From NCBI GenBank assembly GCA_028023455.1, contig JAQFVV010000030.1, forward strand, positions 7,840,876-7,904,875: a stretch of 64,000 nt of DNA. The letters run 5' to 3'. The position numbers were made by a program, and so were the translations under genes. The DNA is from Epiperipatus broadwayi. Lineage: Eukaryota > Onychophora > Udeonychophora > Euonychophora > Peripatidae. The notes under the pieces were generated by a model. The model was not told the DNA's origin, ran no database searches, and saw only the letters and a list, made by a program, of their open reading frames with translations. Positions 22,214 through 32,888 of this stretch are shown here, piece after piece (the first letter of the stretch is position 1; each line of letters starts with the position of its first letter).

Positions 22214-22742
22214 TTACTTTCATTCCTTTAGTTTCCCATTTTAATCCACAAAATACTTCTTGTAGCACTGCTGTAAAAAGTTTTGGAGATGTGGAGTCAC
22301 CTTGTCTTACACCTTTCTCAATGTTGATTTTTCCAGTATCATTATGTAATCTAAGTGTTGCTGTTGCATTTTTATAAATATTCTTTAAAATATGACAATA
22401 TCCTGGATCTATACCTTGATGATCCAATGCTTTAATCACTGAAGAAATGTGTATAGAATCGAATGCCTTTTCATAATCTACAAATCCAAAACATAATGAC
22501 AACTCATATTCATTTGTCCTTTCTATGACTTCTCTCAATACCTGGATATGATCTATTGTACTAAAACCACTTTTAAATCCAGCTTGTTCTCTTGATTGGT
22601 GGAATTCCAAAATTCTCTGTAGACGAGTTGCAATTATCTTTGTAAAAATTTTATATAAAACTGATAAAAGGCTGATAGGTCTGTAATTTCTAATATCTTC
22701 CTTATCACCTTTTTTAAATATTAATATTATTACAGCATTCTT
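22214..22742 (-). pseudogene. RTE reverse transcriptase palm, downstream of the nonsense codon
   Basis: This is the same phase as the 545-residue frame. It shows KKGDKEDIRNYRPISLLS, FGFVDYEKAFDSIH (first catalytic Asp) and GVRQGDSTSPKLFTAVLQEV. The open segment runs from just after the TAG at 22,743 to a stop at about 22,203 created by the 10-bp duplication. Without that duplication the phase would run on into the FADD segment. Usual RTE ORFs carry EN and RT in a single protein, so this is the middle of one broken gene. Confidence 0.85.
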
Positions 22743-24380
22743 CTAATCTTCCGGTACATCTTTATCATTTAGACATTTGGTATATAACTTTGCTAAAAAT
22801 GTTTCTATTTCTTCACCTGCTTCTTTTAATATATCAATTATAATTCCATCATTTCCTGGAGCCTTTCCTTTCTTCATACATTTAATTGCATGTCTCACTT
22901 CTTCATTTAAAATTCTGGGCAATTTGGAAGATGTAATAGATATAGGAGGTACTTGTTCTTTATTACTATATAATTCTTGATAAAAATCTTCTACCAATTT
23001 CATGATGACATCTCTCTTTTTAGTAATAATTCCATCTTTTTTTCTTATTGCAGATATAAATTTCCTACCAATACCAAAATGTTGTTTAACATTCTTGAGA
23101 CTTTTATTTTCTTCTACAGCTTTCCTTGTTATTTCACAGTTATACTTTCTTATATCATTTTCAACTCTTTTCCGTACCATTTTACAAAATTCGAGATATT
23201 CAATTCTTTTTAATACATCATTTTTGTATATCTTCATATTCCTTCTTTTCTTCATAAATTCTCTAGTCTCAGTAGAAATTTTATTAGTCAATTGCTGCTT
23301 TTTTCTACCAGCTATGTTTGTTGCAGTTTTTAAAAGTGTATCAGTTATTTTCATATTAATTTCATTCAAATCTGAATCATATTCAAAATCTCCTAACACT
23401 TGAAACCTATTTGTAAGTTCTAATTTAAATTCATTAGAATGTTTCTGAAGATTAGGAATATCAACTGTAAATATTGATTTTCTTAATAATTTTTGTCTCT
23501 CTAGTTTTACATTAACACGTAACTTACACTGTACTAATCGATGATCACTTCCTGTGTTAAATTTATTAAGAACATTACAATCTTGAAATATGTATTTCCT
23601 GTTAGTCAAAATATAATCCAATTCTGCTGTACCTTCATTTGGATGCTTCCATGTCCATTTCCTTTTAACATTTTTCACAAAAAATGAATTCATAATATAA
23701 AGTTTTTCTTTTTCTGCAAACTCCACAAGTCTATGTCCTCTCTCATTTCTATTACCATAACCAAAATTACCTACAGCAATTTCATCTTTCATTTGTCTAC
23801 CAATTCTAGCATTAAAGTCTCCCATAACAATTTTAAAATGTTGTTTACTCTGATCAAAAGCCTTTTGTACATCCATATAAAAATCTTCTACTACTTCATC
23901 ACTATGAGAACTTGTTGGGGCATAGACCTGAATTATCTGCATTTGGTATCTGCTATTAAGTTGTATAACTAATCTTGCAACTCTGTCCGATACACCATCA
24001 ATCTCCACAATATTGTTCTTCCACTTTTTATTTATAATGAATCCTACTCCACTTGTATTTCCAATATTTGTGCCTTTATAATAGAGTATATGTCCACTTT
24101 TTAAATCAATTGTTTCTTCACCTTTTCTTCTAATTTCACAAAGTCCAATAATGTCCCATTTAATATAAGACAATTCTTCTTCTAATTCTTGCAATCTTCC
24201 TTCACTTGAAAGTGATCTGCAGTTGTAAGTACCTAAATAAAAAGTCGTCATCAAATGGCAGTCTGGGTCCACAATCAGGGGATTCTTAGCACCCTCCGCC
24301 TCTGGCCACCAACCGCCGCCTTGGATGGTGACTTTACAGCCTCCTGGGAATAAGGGCCATGCTTTATTTTTGTCTGTCAT
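22743..24380 (-). CDS. RTE endonuclease and first RT blocks, frame closed by an in-frame stop
   Basis: The frame has 545 residues. The endonuclease motifs are GTYNCRSL (Asn 53), GLCEIRRKG (Glu 82), VGFIINKKW, QVYAPTSSHSD, IVMGDFNARIG (187-190), AELDYIL (253-258) and SDHRLVQC (278 on). This is the AP-like nuclease used to nick target DNA. A Lys/Arg-rich linker follows, then the RT entry block KKGKAPGNDGI (about 503-513). The frame ends at TAG where the next residues in the same phase continue the RT block (KNAVIILIFKKGDKEDIRNY), so the stop is a recent nonsense change. Database proteins of this type are often mislabelled 'craniofacial development protein 2-like'. Confidence 0.88.
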   Translation of the reverse strand: MTDKNKAWPLFPGGCKVTIQGGGWWPEAEGAKNPLIVDPDCHLMTTFYLGTYNCRSLSSEGRLQELEEELSYIKWDIIGLCEIRRKGEETIDLKSGHILYYKGTNIGNTSGVGFIINKKWKNNIVEIDGVSDRVARLVIQLNSRYQMQIIQVYAPTSSHSDEVVEDFYMDVQKAFDQSKQHFKIVMGDFNARIGRQMKDEIAVGNFGYGNRNERGHRLVEFAEKEKLYIMNSFFVKNVKRKWTWKHPNEGTAELDYILTNRKYIFQDCNVLNKFNTGSDHRLVQCKLRVNVKLERQKLLRKSIFTVDIPNLQKHSNEFKLELTNRFQVLGDFEYDSDLNEINMKITDTLLKTATNIAGRKKQQLTNKISTETREFMKKRRNMKIYKNDVLKRIEYLEFCKMVRKRVENDIRKYNCEITRKAVEENKSLKNVKQHFGIGRKFISAIRKKDGIITKKRDVIMKLVEDFYQELYSNKEQVPPISITSSKLPRILNEEVRHAIKCMKKGKAPGNDGIIIDILKEAGEEIETFLAKLYTKCLNDKDVPED

Positions 24381-24715
24381 AATTGTATATATGTATTGGA
24401 AAAATATTTATCATTTACACAAACATTCATTCTGCCTTATCAGGCACTGAGAAGAAAGACCATGGTGTTTCTTGATCTTAAACTCAGAGGTAAAAAGCCA
24501 ATAAACTCACCACGCTGGCTAATGCGTGTCGGTGAGCAGCCCATCCATGTTCGTATACTATATGAATAATCACATAGTAATAACAGCTGCAACGACAAGA
24601 ACGTATGGAGTGGACATTAGGAATTTGCCCTGCTCGGTTCCTTTAAGGCCTCCAAGAGGAATCAAAGGGTCTCCTTTCAGTTAATAGCAAACTCCTTTCT
24701 GCAGCCATAAACACA
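24381..24715 (-). other. RTE 5' untranslated region
   Basis: This stretch directly upstream of the ATG is clearly richer in GC than the flanking DNA (for example GGCTAATGCGTGTCGGTGAG near 24,519) and is of the length expected for a LINE internal promoter region. I see no further frame. The boundary with the AT-rich flank is placed where the composition changes. Confidence 0.5.
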
Positions 24716-25539
24716 TTAACATATATGAAAATGACTATTTTATCATCCAATTAATATGTCTTTCCCTTAGATGATTAATATATACATATTCAAATGCTTG
24801 AATGCACAGTAAATGTCGATATTTATTAATGAACTCTGTGTATTTATGCATTATGTATTATTTTTTGCTTGTATTGGGGGAAAAACTGTTGTGTTATTTG
24901 CATAATATATACATACCTACACGTATACCTGCTATATTTGTGTCTTTTTTTTCTATTAAATAAAAAAATGAATGATTGAATATAAAAAAAAGGATCTTAA
25001 TTATCATATTTATAACTGTTCTTTTATTTTTGATTCACATAAATAGCTTTTTGTTATTAAATGATCAAGTTATTGATTCAAATTTTGAACAATTTTTCAT
25101 TACTTGATTCTGAAACCTATCTACCGCATCTGATGAGGTTACATTGCAAGATTGCTCTGAAAGCAGATTACTTTGAACTTTCAAATGACATTTTTCAAAT
25201 TAATAACTTGTAATAATAAACTAGTTTACAACAGATTTGTTTTTATAAATAGAAGATGGCAAAATATAAAGTAATTATTTACAATCACATTTTTATAATT
25301 TGACAATATATTTGTAGATTAAATTCATGTATATATATGGTAGATAGGGGATTAAAATACTTGCTAAAGTAATCATGATATTAAATAATAATATTGGAAA
25401 TTTTATTTTATTGCAGAAAAGAGTTGGAGTGGAGAAGTGCATGATTTAAAGGAAATTAAAATCTTGTTCTTAGATTTACATGATTCTGGAATTTACTTCA
25501 ATGTATATCAGTAGCAAATTCTTTTTCTTTCACTCTAGT
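24716..25539. other. AT-rich stretch, nothing recognised
   Basis: No element end, array or supported frame is visible. Confidence 0.4.
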
Positions 25540-26520
25540 TTAAGCTTGACTTACCACTAGATGTTCGATGATAATGATTATTAAATTTCAATCTAGGGCT
25601 ATCCTATCTATTATTCACAGACTAGTTCTTGCTTATCACTCTTATCAATAAGAAGCTTTGGATCTAGGAGAAGTACATATAGATTTTTTAAAATCTAATG
25701 TACCTTTCCTCCAGCAGCTATCTTTATTTCCTTTTAATACTATAAAACTATCAGCCTAAATTGAAAAAATCCTTCAACATATTAGTGTTTTCAATCTAAG
25801 TCAAATCTGAAACCATTTCAGTAATATTATGGTGTTCATAGGTCTATGGTTTTTGGCCAGGATTGATGTGAAACCAACAGAACATCACATGATCTCAGCT
25901 TATGTAATGCTATTGAGTAGCAAATCCTCTACCATCTAGCATCTAATGATTATTCAAGCTTACACTAGATCACATAACTGGAGTAACAGAAATAGAATTT
26001 GTTACTGAACAGCATTATTTAAGTTGAGGTCATGATGTTTTGTTGTTTTATATCAATGCTGGCCAAATGATAGATGTGCCTAAGTACACCATAATATATA
26101 GAGAACTAGTTCCAGGTCTATGAAACTATAAAATGAGTTGATTTAGATTGAGAGTATTAATGTGTTTTAAAATTTGAACTAATGGCTTTGTAGTATAAGA
26201 AAGAAATACAAGATAGGTAGTAGAGGAAATCTTAATTAGAGCTGAAAAAATTCAGGTGTTCTATTTCTAGTTCCAGATCTCATTGATAGCCATAAGCTAG
26301 AAATTGATATGGCAATATTGGATAGAACAGCATTGGATAGGGATTTATTAAGCATTACCATATAATACTTATTGATGTTTTTACTAGGTGATATAAGCTG
26401 GAATGAGAAATTTTTTCTATTGAACAGCATTATATAAACTGGGTGATGAGATGTCTTGTTGGTTTTATACCAATCCTGGTTAAAAAGTACAGGTGTCTAC
26501 TGTTGTCAAAAAACTAAGGA
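25540..26520. repeat. Diverged FB-A foldback pair
   Basis: The left part (25,540-25,990) follows the FB-A order. It has the ACAGACTAGTTCTTGC core, TTGGATCTAGGAG, CCTCCAGCAGCTATC, a GTGTTTTCAATCTAAG block, and ACAGAACATCACATGATC. The right part (26,030-26,520) shows the same blocks in reverse orientation, including ATTGGATAGGGATTTATTAAGCA and ATGAGATGTCTTGTTGGTTT. Identity is much lower than in the 8.1-kb and 54.9-kb copies, so this is an old insertion. The internal 64-codon frame (26,236-26,430, minus) is incidental. Confidence 0.65.
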
Positions 26521-27701
26521 TATTGCATTAATTAATGGCTTGAAAATTTCAACATCTCAAAAATTTGATCTCAAGTCATTTTACTTAATTATCTATATAG
26601 ATCTAATTGAGTTTAGAAATGATATGTTTTAGTTATTATACATTAATTTTATGTGCTTTTAATCTTTTTAATAAAAAGAAAATGAATCCAAAAAGTAAAC
26701 AATTTGACTCTCAACCATCTTTAGATTTATATTAGTTAATGATAATTGCAGTTTTGCTTTAACCTTTTTCAGAAATATTGAATAAGCCAATAAATAATTA
26801 AATATTGTAAAAAACAAATCACAATTTCTCTGTTTTTTTGTTTTTTTTTGTTAGTAGTAGTGCTTCTATTTTGTAAAATTAAGATTCACTACAATCTACC
26901 GCTGGCTGAAATAAGCTTGAGATCAATAGTTTTTTTAATTATATTATTTTGATTTTGATCAGTTTGTAATTAAGATTATTAAAATATTGAATTGCTAACT
27001 TCAATTTAAATTCATGTAGCTGATTAAACAAATTGGCTGGAAAAACTTTTAAGATGTTGAAAACTTTCATATTATTTATTTTGTAGTTGCTATTGGATGA
27101 ATCAATGCAGCAATAACACTTTGTGCCCTAAAGAGTTCTGTTTGCATTGCAATTTTACTTGTTGCTTATGTAGCTGATTAGAATGAAGTTGAAATAATTG
27201 TATAATATTCCGGTATTTGATTATTAAATTTTCAAACTTAATTTTTAATTATTTTTTATATATTTCTTTTAGCTCTCATTTTCAGCCAAAATTAAAAGAA
27301 TAAATTATATATATATTATCATAATTGCATAAAACATAATATATATCAAAAATAATATGGCAAAGATATCTAAGGATATATGGCCAATATATAATCATTA
27401 TTATAATAATTATGCTTTAGAGAAATACAACTTAAATTTTTTATTTATTTATTTATACATTGTGCATCTTAGTGATGTAAAGAGCTTACTAAAGTTTAAG
27501 TTGATCTAAATATTGAGATGTTACAATAAATCATGTTAAGAATATAACATCGGTAACAAAGTACAGTACTATTGTTGTGGAATTTGCTATCAAGCAGAAA
27601 ACTTATTAGTATATTTAGATGATATTATTTTCTACTTATGCAAAAATATCATTTACTTATATTTAATCATTTATTTTTATAGCGTTATGTCTTATAAATT
27701 G
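26521..27701. other. AT-rich stretch, nothing recognised
   Basis: Homopolymer T runs and AT-rich DNA only. No coding region or repeat is supported. Confidence 0.4.
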
Positions 27702-27770
27702 TAATACATTAAAGATCAGCCTTTCCAAGCTATTGAGCATAGCTTGGAAAGGCTGATCTTTAATGTATTA
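27702..27770. repeat. Perfect hairpin with 32-bp arms and a 5-nt loop
   Basis: The arms 27,702-27,733 and 27,739-27,770 are exact reverse complements of 32 bp with loop TGAGC. The arm begins TAATACATTAAAGATCAGCC. No other copy was noticed in the window. It could be a snap-back duplication, a very small foldback transposon, or a hairpin RNA source. Perfect complementarity in AT-rich neutral DNA means it is recent or maintained. Confidence 0.9.
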
Positions 27771-29134
27771 TATTTAATATATAAAAACATATGTATATCA
27801 GTTTATTTATAATTGAAGTAATTCTAGAAAGCTGTCAAAATATTTTAATATTTTATGCATACTATGTATCACATATAAACATGTACCTATATATTCATAT
27901 TAATTTTTTAATAATAGTTCAGATTTACAAGATTAAGAGTTTTGTAAAAAAAAGTAAGTCATTTACTTATTTATAGATATTTTTTTTTTTTTTTTTGCAT
28001 TAAGTAGAATCTATCTCTGACATTTTACAAAATATATATCTTAGCTATGTTGTTGAATAGAATGGATTTTACATCTGCTGAAACACCATTAAATTTTTTT
28101 GGCTAAATAGAATAAAAATGAATGCCATTATAAAATTTGGTATAAAAACTTTGCCTAGTATTTTTAAGTGAATTTGTGCAAACTGAAATTTTTGTTACAA
28201 AAATTATCAGTAATAATAGATGAAATCTCAAGTTAGTGAAGGAATTTTATTTTTATTAAAAAATAAATGAATTTGTAATATGTTAAATATGTGTATTTAT
28301 TTATTTTTTCATTATATAAAGTGACATTATTATTTAATTAGTATAGCTAATATGTATTTATTTTAAAGTTAAAAAAAAAGACAACAAATGATTTTATTTA
28401 AACCTGAATGTAAATAATAATGTAGCTCAAACCACTGCGCATGCTCTTTATAGATGGAACATTATTTAAACTGAATACTTTTTTCCAACACTAGATAAAG
28501 TCTTTTTAAAAGATGGAATGGATCCACTCCATCTTTTTTCACCCAAGTTATATGTATGGGCCAATCTGAAGCATTAGGAACTAAGAGCATGAAGATTTTG
28601 ATTAATCACTTTAAATTACTAATGATATGATTTTTATTAATGATGCTTGCGAAATTTTAACAATTTATGATTTGTCATTATTAGATGGAAACTTAAACAT
28701 ATGTAAATACTTTTTTATATAGTGCAATGTTTTTATACAAACTATAAGTAATAACATAGCTCAAAACACAGCACATGTTAAATTCTTCTAAAATTTATAT
28801 ATATGTTTAGTTCTGTGACTCTCACTTAATTGAAGTCATAAATAGCAGTTTTTACATATCAGTTATAACTTTCAATATTGGTTTTTAAAATTAAAACAAA
28901 AAGATTGAATATGTTTTTATTTAATTGGAATTTTTTTACTTTAATTTTTATTATGTAAATCATGTTGGTGCTAAATATGCTGTGACTGCTTTTGCTTGTA
29001 AATGAAAGACAAATAATTTAGTCTAACCTTTCAAAATTCAGAACTCCACCATAAAATGAGCTTTTTATATCATAAAAGTAAACATGAATAACTGCGGTAA
29101 CGTGTATTTTTAAAATATACAATCTAATTATAAC
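27771..29134. other. AT-rich stretch with one 30-bp palindrome
   Basis: There is no supported gene. At 28,508-28,537 lies a near-perfect palindrome centred on GGATCC (AAAAGATGG...CCATCTTTT, one mismatch pair). Two similar short blocks (GTAGCTCAAACCACTGCGCATG near 28,424 and a diverged one near 28,757) hint at an old duplication. Confidence 0.5.
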
Positions 29135-29217
29135 GTCAAGCGTTGGTGGCCTAGCAGCTAGCATAGTTGCTTTCTAAGCAACCGGCCTGGGTTCGCGCTT
29201 CCCGGTCAATGCTTTGA
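29135..29217 (+). repeat. tRNA-Gly-derived repeat, copy 1
   Basis: A tRNA-like body of 73 bp (29,140-29,212) starts GCGTTGGTGGCCTAGCAGCT. Its anticodon-loop position reads TTTCTAA and its T-loop region GGGTTCGCGCTTCCCGG is two bases too long. It resembles animal tRNA-Gly(TCC) but has an Arg-type TCT anticodon. It is flanked by GTCAA on the left and TTTGAC on the right, which extend the acceptor stem, and an A-rich tail follows. The copy at 41.55 kb has the same flanks, so this is a dispersed tRNA-derived element and not an active tRNA gene. Confidence 0.75.
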
Positions 29218-29689
29218 CATAAAAAAATACGTAATTATAACATTATTGAGGGGGTTGTTGTTTTTTTTTTACATTTTTTTATCATTGCTTCTTATCAATT
29301 ACTTTTATTTACAGATTTCTTTGAAATGATGTAACGCTGAGAAATTGCTCAACTTGAAATGTAAAGTCAAATTGCTGATGATCTAAAACTGCTGAATTGT
29401 GTGTTTTAAAATTGACACTCTAAATTATGATGATTGCATTCATTCAAGTTGAAAAATCAAAACTTGCTAGCACCCATTCTGCAAGAATAATGCTTTTCAC
29501 TCCATTAAAAATACATTTTTACATAATTCTTTTAATGACACACTGAGAAAGCTATTTGATTTTAGTCAGTTGAATGGGGCTTTTGAAATCACTTTATCAC
29601 TTTGATGTGCTTAAACAGCAGATTATATGATCTTTTTTTAATTTTTAGTGAATATTTTTATCTAATTAAACTAAATGCTACAAGTATAT

Positions 29690-30310
29690 ATGATTAAATA
29701 ATATGAACTGTCTAACTCAGTCATTGCAGTCTTTTTTATTTCTTCATTTTTATAAACTGGAACAGTAGAAGCATTCTTAAGTTGTAGTACTTTATGGGTC
29801 TATATATTCTCAAAAAAGTTCAATTCTTTTGAAGCTAACAGATTGCTATTCCACTTTAAAGCATCTGCAATATCATAATGACTCATATTGCTTCTTTGTT
29901 ATAAGATTATGAAAAAGCAATTTTAACTTCATCAAAGTAGGTTCTCTCTCTTAAGTTAAATGAATTGATAGTAAGAGTATATTATTAAAAGAAATTATCT
30001 ACATTTTTGTATTATAATTCAAAACATCTATCAAAATACTCTCCCCATAGGGTCAAATTATCACATTTATCATCAGAAATTGTATCATCTACTTTCAATG
30101 CATTACACAATCAATAGATAGCTTCTATATTGTCTTTTCTGACTGTTTTCTTTCATTCTCCTTGCATTTTCTTTCATTTTACTATCTTCAGTATAAGGCT
30201 TATTTATCATGAGTCTCTCATGCCATTATCTCTAATCTTTTTTCTTTTCTTTATTTCTCTTCATTTTTTTCACTATTTTTTTCTTTTCTGAAATTATTAT
30301 TGATGCATTT
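29690..30310 (-). pseudogene. Degenerate LINE reverse transcriptase fragment
   Basis: Reading the minus strand through stops gives fragments in LINE order. They are LTLWGEYFDRC (near 30,050), then LREREPTLMKLK and ITKKQYES (near 29,890-29,950), then TVPVYKNEEIKK (near 29,725-29,770). These resemble the 'W..yF..L', 'P...EV..AL..lKn.KA' and 'lvPiyKnKgd' blocks of LINE RTs of a type unlike the RTE at 21.4 kb. No frame is open. The assignment is tentative. Confidence 0.4.
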
Positions 30311-31788
30311 ATTCTATGAATGGATATTAATATTCATAAAGTTTCATCTAGCTATAAAAAGAATATTGTGCCTAAAGACAAATTTATGTATTTAGGCAAT
30401 GTGATTTTACATTGCAATGATAAAATATTGCTCATTAATGGAAATTATCTGTAATTACTTTTTATATTTAAAATTAGATCATAATTTTTTAATATGAGCT
30501 TATAATCATATTATAAAACAAAGAACATTTTATGCACATTCATGCAGCAAATAGACAAAATAAAAGAATATCTGCCATATTAGCACGATGTTATTGATGT
30601 CAAGTAACTTAATTATCAAATCATATGGCAACATAGCATTTTAACATAAAATTCTAAGAAAATGGGAGACACCATCTGATAGGAAGTTGACGTCAGTTTA
30701 ATGGGTCTTTGTGAATTAGTATCAGATCATCTCAGAGTTTGAAAAGAGTTAAATTATTAATGTCTGGTTGGAAATATCAGTATCTAAAATTGCTTTAAAC
30801 TTTTTACTATTTAAGGAATGATATTCTGTGTGTAATAACTGCATTTCATTAAGGATGGAAGAAAAAAATCTACTAGAACCTACTGTGATCAAAAGTCAGT
30901 GCTTATTGAGAGGAATTGAAAACATAGCTCTCACACATCATAATACTCATCACAACAATTCATCATGAATTTCACAAACAGAGCATGAGTTATTATTTCA
31001 AGCTATTGTTTCTGATGTGAATGCTACAAAGCTGAAGCAATAATATCATAAGCATAAAGACTGGAAAAGGGCTGACTAGAAATGTAACATCTGGCAATCA
31101 TCATTTACACTTCTTTTAAAGTCTTAACTAGTTTGGATTCTTTCAGCAATGAAATATATTGGTAAATTTTTTATGATTTTGAAATACTCATCTTCTAAGA
31201 TGAAAGTTTTTAATTCATACAACTCACATAGACACATTTTGTTTGAGAAACCCAAGAATGTTATCTTAGAACTTCCATAGTTCTGCAATTGCTGTTATAA
31301 AAATTATTGTGTTTATAGTGATCATGTTCCATCATTAAGTAAGAAGTTTTTTTCTTAAGGATATTTTTCTGTAAATGGTAGCTTTATTTTATATTAAAAG
31401 ATGTATAGGTCATTTTTTTTTGCTCAATCACTATGCATTTGTTATCTTAAAAAGATTGTGGAATTGTTAATTTGTTACAAAGATTTTATTTGGCAGAAAA
31501 TTTTAAAGGTAAGTAGCTCTGACTAATTTATTTGTTTAATACTAGTTGTCTTAATATTTATTAGCTATGTATATGCCTCAAAGACTCCTTATTGTTTAGA
31601 TACTATTTAAACAAATAAATAAAACAAAGTTCAACTATAGTTGCAATTTAAAACTAATGTAAAATAATTTGGTAATAAGTAACTACTAAATACAGATATA
31701 TTTTGTTTTCCTCATAAGCTTACAACTAATGAGTAAAGTTTGGCAAACATGAAATATAGCTATGTATAATATTTTTTATCTATTGATT
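30311..31788. other. AT-rich stretch, nothing recognised
   Basis: No open frame or repeat that I can support. Confidence 0.4.
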
Positions 31789-32350
31789 AGTCAGATGTCA
31801 CATGACTTAATTTTAATAAAGCTCGTATTTACAAATGTTATATATAGAGGTCACAAAACAAGCTCGTAACAAGCTTTGAGAACATCCTCAACCCCAGACT
31901 GGTTTCTGCTTCTGGCATTGTTAGTGAGTGAGGTGCCAGGATATTTATTAGATTAAAAATTTTAGTCTAGGGTTGAGCATATTCTCAAAGTTTGTTAAGA
32001 GCTTGCGAGCTTTATTAAAATTAAGTCATGTGACATCTGACTTGATTTTTTATCATTTTATTTTTTGCTATTAAGGCTTTGGCAATTTTATATTGCTAAA
32101 GCTATTAATGTATGGTGTATCTGAACTTAGTTCAGTCCCATATGGCTATTTGAGTTAGATAGTTGGATTTTTAGACATATGGGTGTCTGAAAATTTCAGA
32201 TTTTCTTCTCAATAGTTATATATTAGATAAAGTGCTGGGCTTAACCTAGTATTTTTAATCTAATGAATATCCTCACTGGCAATGCCAGAAGCAGAAACCG
32301 GTCTGGGGTTGAGGATGTTCTCAAAGCTTGTTTTGCGAGCTCTATATATA
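31789..32350. repeat. FB-B foldback element with perfect 37-bp arms
   Basis: The arms 31,789-31,825 and 32,006-32,042 (AGTCAGATGTCACATGACTT and on) are perfectly complementary over 37 bp. A second, larger inverted pair links 31,843-31,975 with 32,247-32,350. It carries AACATCCTCAACCCCAGACT, a GGTTTCTGCTTCTGGCAT block and its inverse. The core CCCAGACTGGTTTCTG is close to CCCAGACTAGTTTCTG of FB-A. A GAACTTAGTTCAGTCCCATA block near 32,122 also recalls the FB-A internal segment. It is non-coding. Confidence 0.8.
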
Positions 32351-32692
32351 AAATATTTATTAGACCTCTCTTAATTTTTCCTAATGTGGGCTGCATATTT
32401 TTTCATAATTTTTATTCTGTTTTGTCTTTTTTTTTCTGTAATGTCTTTATTAATTTCTACTATATTTGGCAGCAGTGATATAGGCTGATGATTGCAACAA
32501 GTGATTGCAATTTTAGTAACAACAGAATATCATTTTAGCTGTTTGGAAGAACCAATTGTTAACTTGCTTTCATGTTTTATATAATTTTTTAAATTAATAA
32601 GCAGAAATTCATTTTTATGATTACCAATTGATTTGACAGCATTTAATAATGATGATAATATATTCTACAAATTATATGAAATGCAGACACTC

Positions 32693-32888
32693 TTCATATA
32701 CCTGGAACCTGATTGTAAATATAGAGGATTTGAACTCAGACTTTCAAGCACCCTCTAACTATCCACACTATCTCAAATCACTGATACACATGACCACTAC
32801 TACATGTGTGTGATCATGTGTATCAGTGGTATGAGGTAATGTGGATAGTTGAAGGGTGCTTGAAAGTTTGAGTTCAAATCTCCTATAT
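32693..32888. repeat. FB-C element collapsed into a palindrome
   Basis: The arms 32,720-32,799 and 32,808-32,887 are inverted copies of the FB-C end (GATTTGAACTCAGACTTTCA; inverted at 32,850-32,881). They meet at an ACATGTGTGTGATCATGTG centre. The flank TACCTGGAACCTGATTGTAA (32,699-32,718) recurs inverted beside the 57.7-kb copy at about 58,067-58,103. The internal FB-C sequence is missing, so this is a deletion derivative. Confidence 0.75.

Larger units (their letters stand above)
21397..24715 (-). mobile_element. Young RTE-clade LINE, nearly intact
   Basis: This minus-strand element has a single long EN-RT reading frame (24,380 down to 21,413), preceded by a GC-richer 5' region (24,381-24,715). 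It ends in an ATC/GAT simple repeat (21,397-21,413) instead of poly-A, a hallmark of RTE-type LINEs. The RT box is FADD. Only two visible lesions break the frame: one nonsense codon at 22,743-22,745 and a 10-bp tandem duplication at 22,194-22,213. Fragments of the same family lie at 6.5-18.8, 42.3-43.5 and 44.2-44.9 kb. The 5' limit is approximate. Confidence 0.88.

Noticed and set aside
21369-23972. Plus-strand frames of up to 133 codons
   Set aside because: They are opposite the RTE reading frame, whose endonuclease and RT motifs are unambiguous on the minus strand.
29140-29212. Functional tRNA-Gly or tRNA-Arg gene
   Set aside because: The T loop is two bases too long, the anticodon conflicts with the Gly-type body, and a second copy shares non-tRNA flanks.
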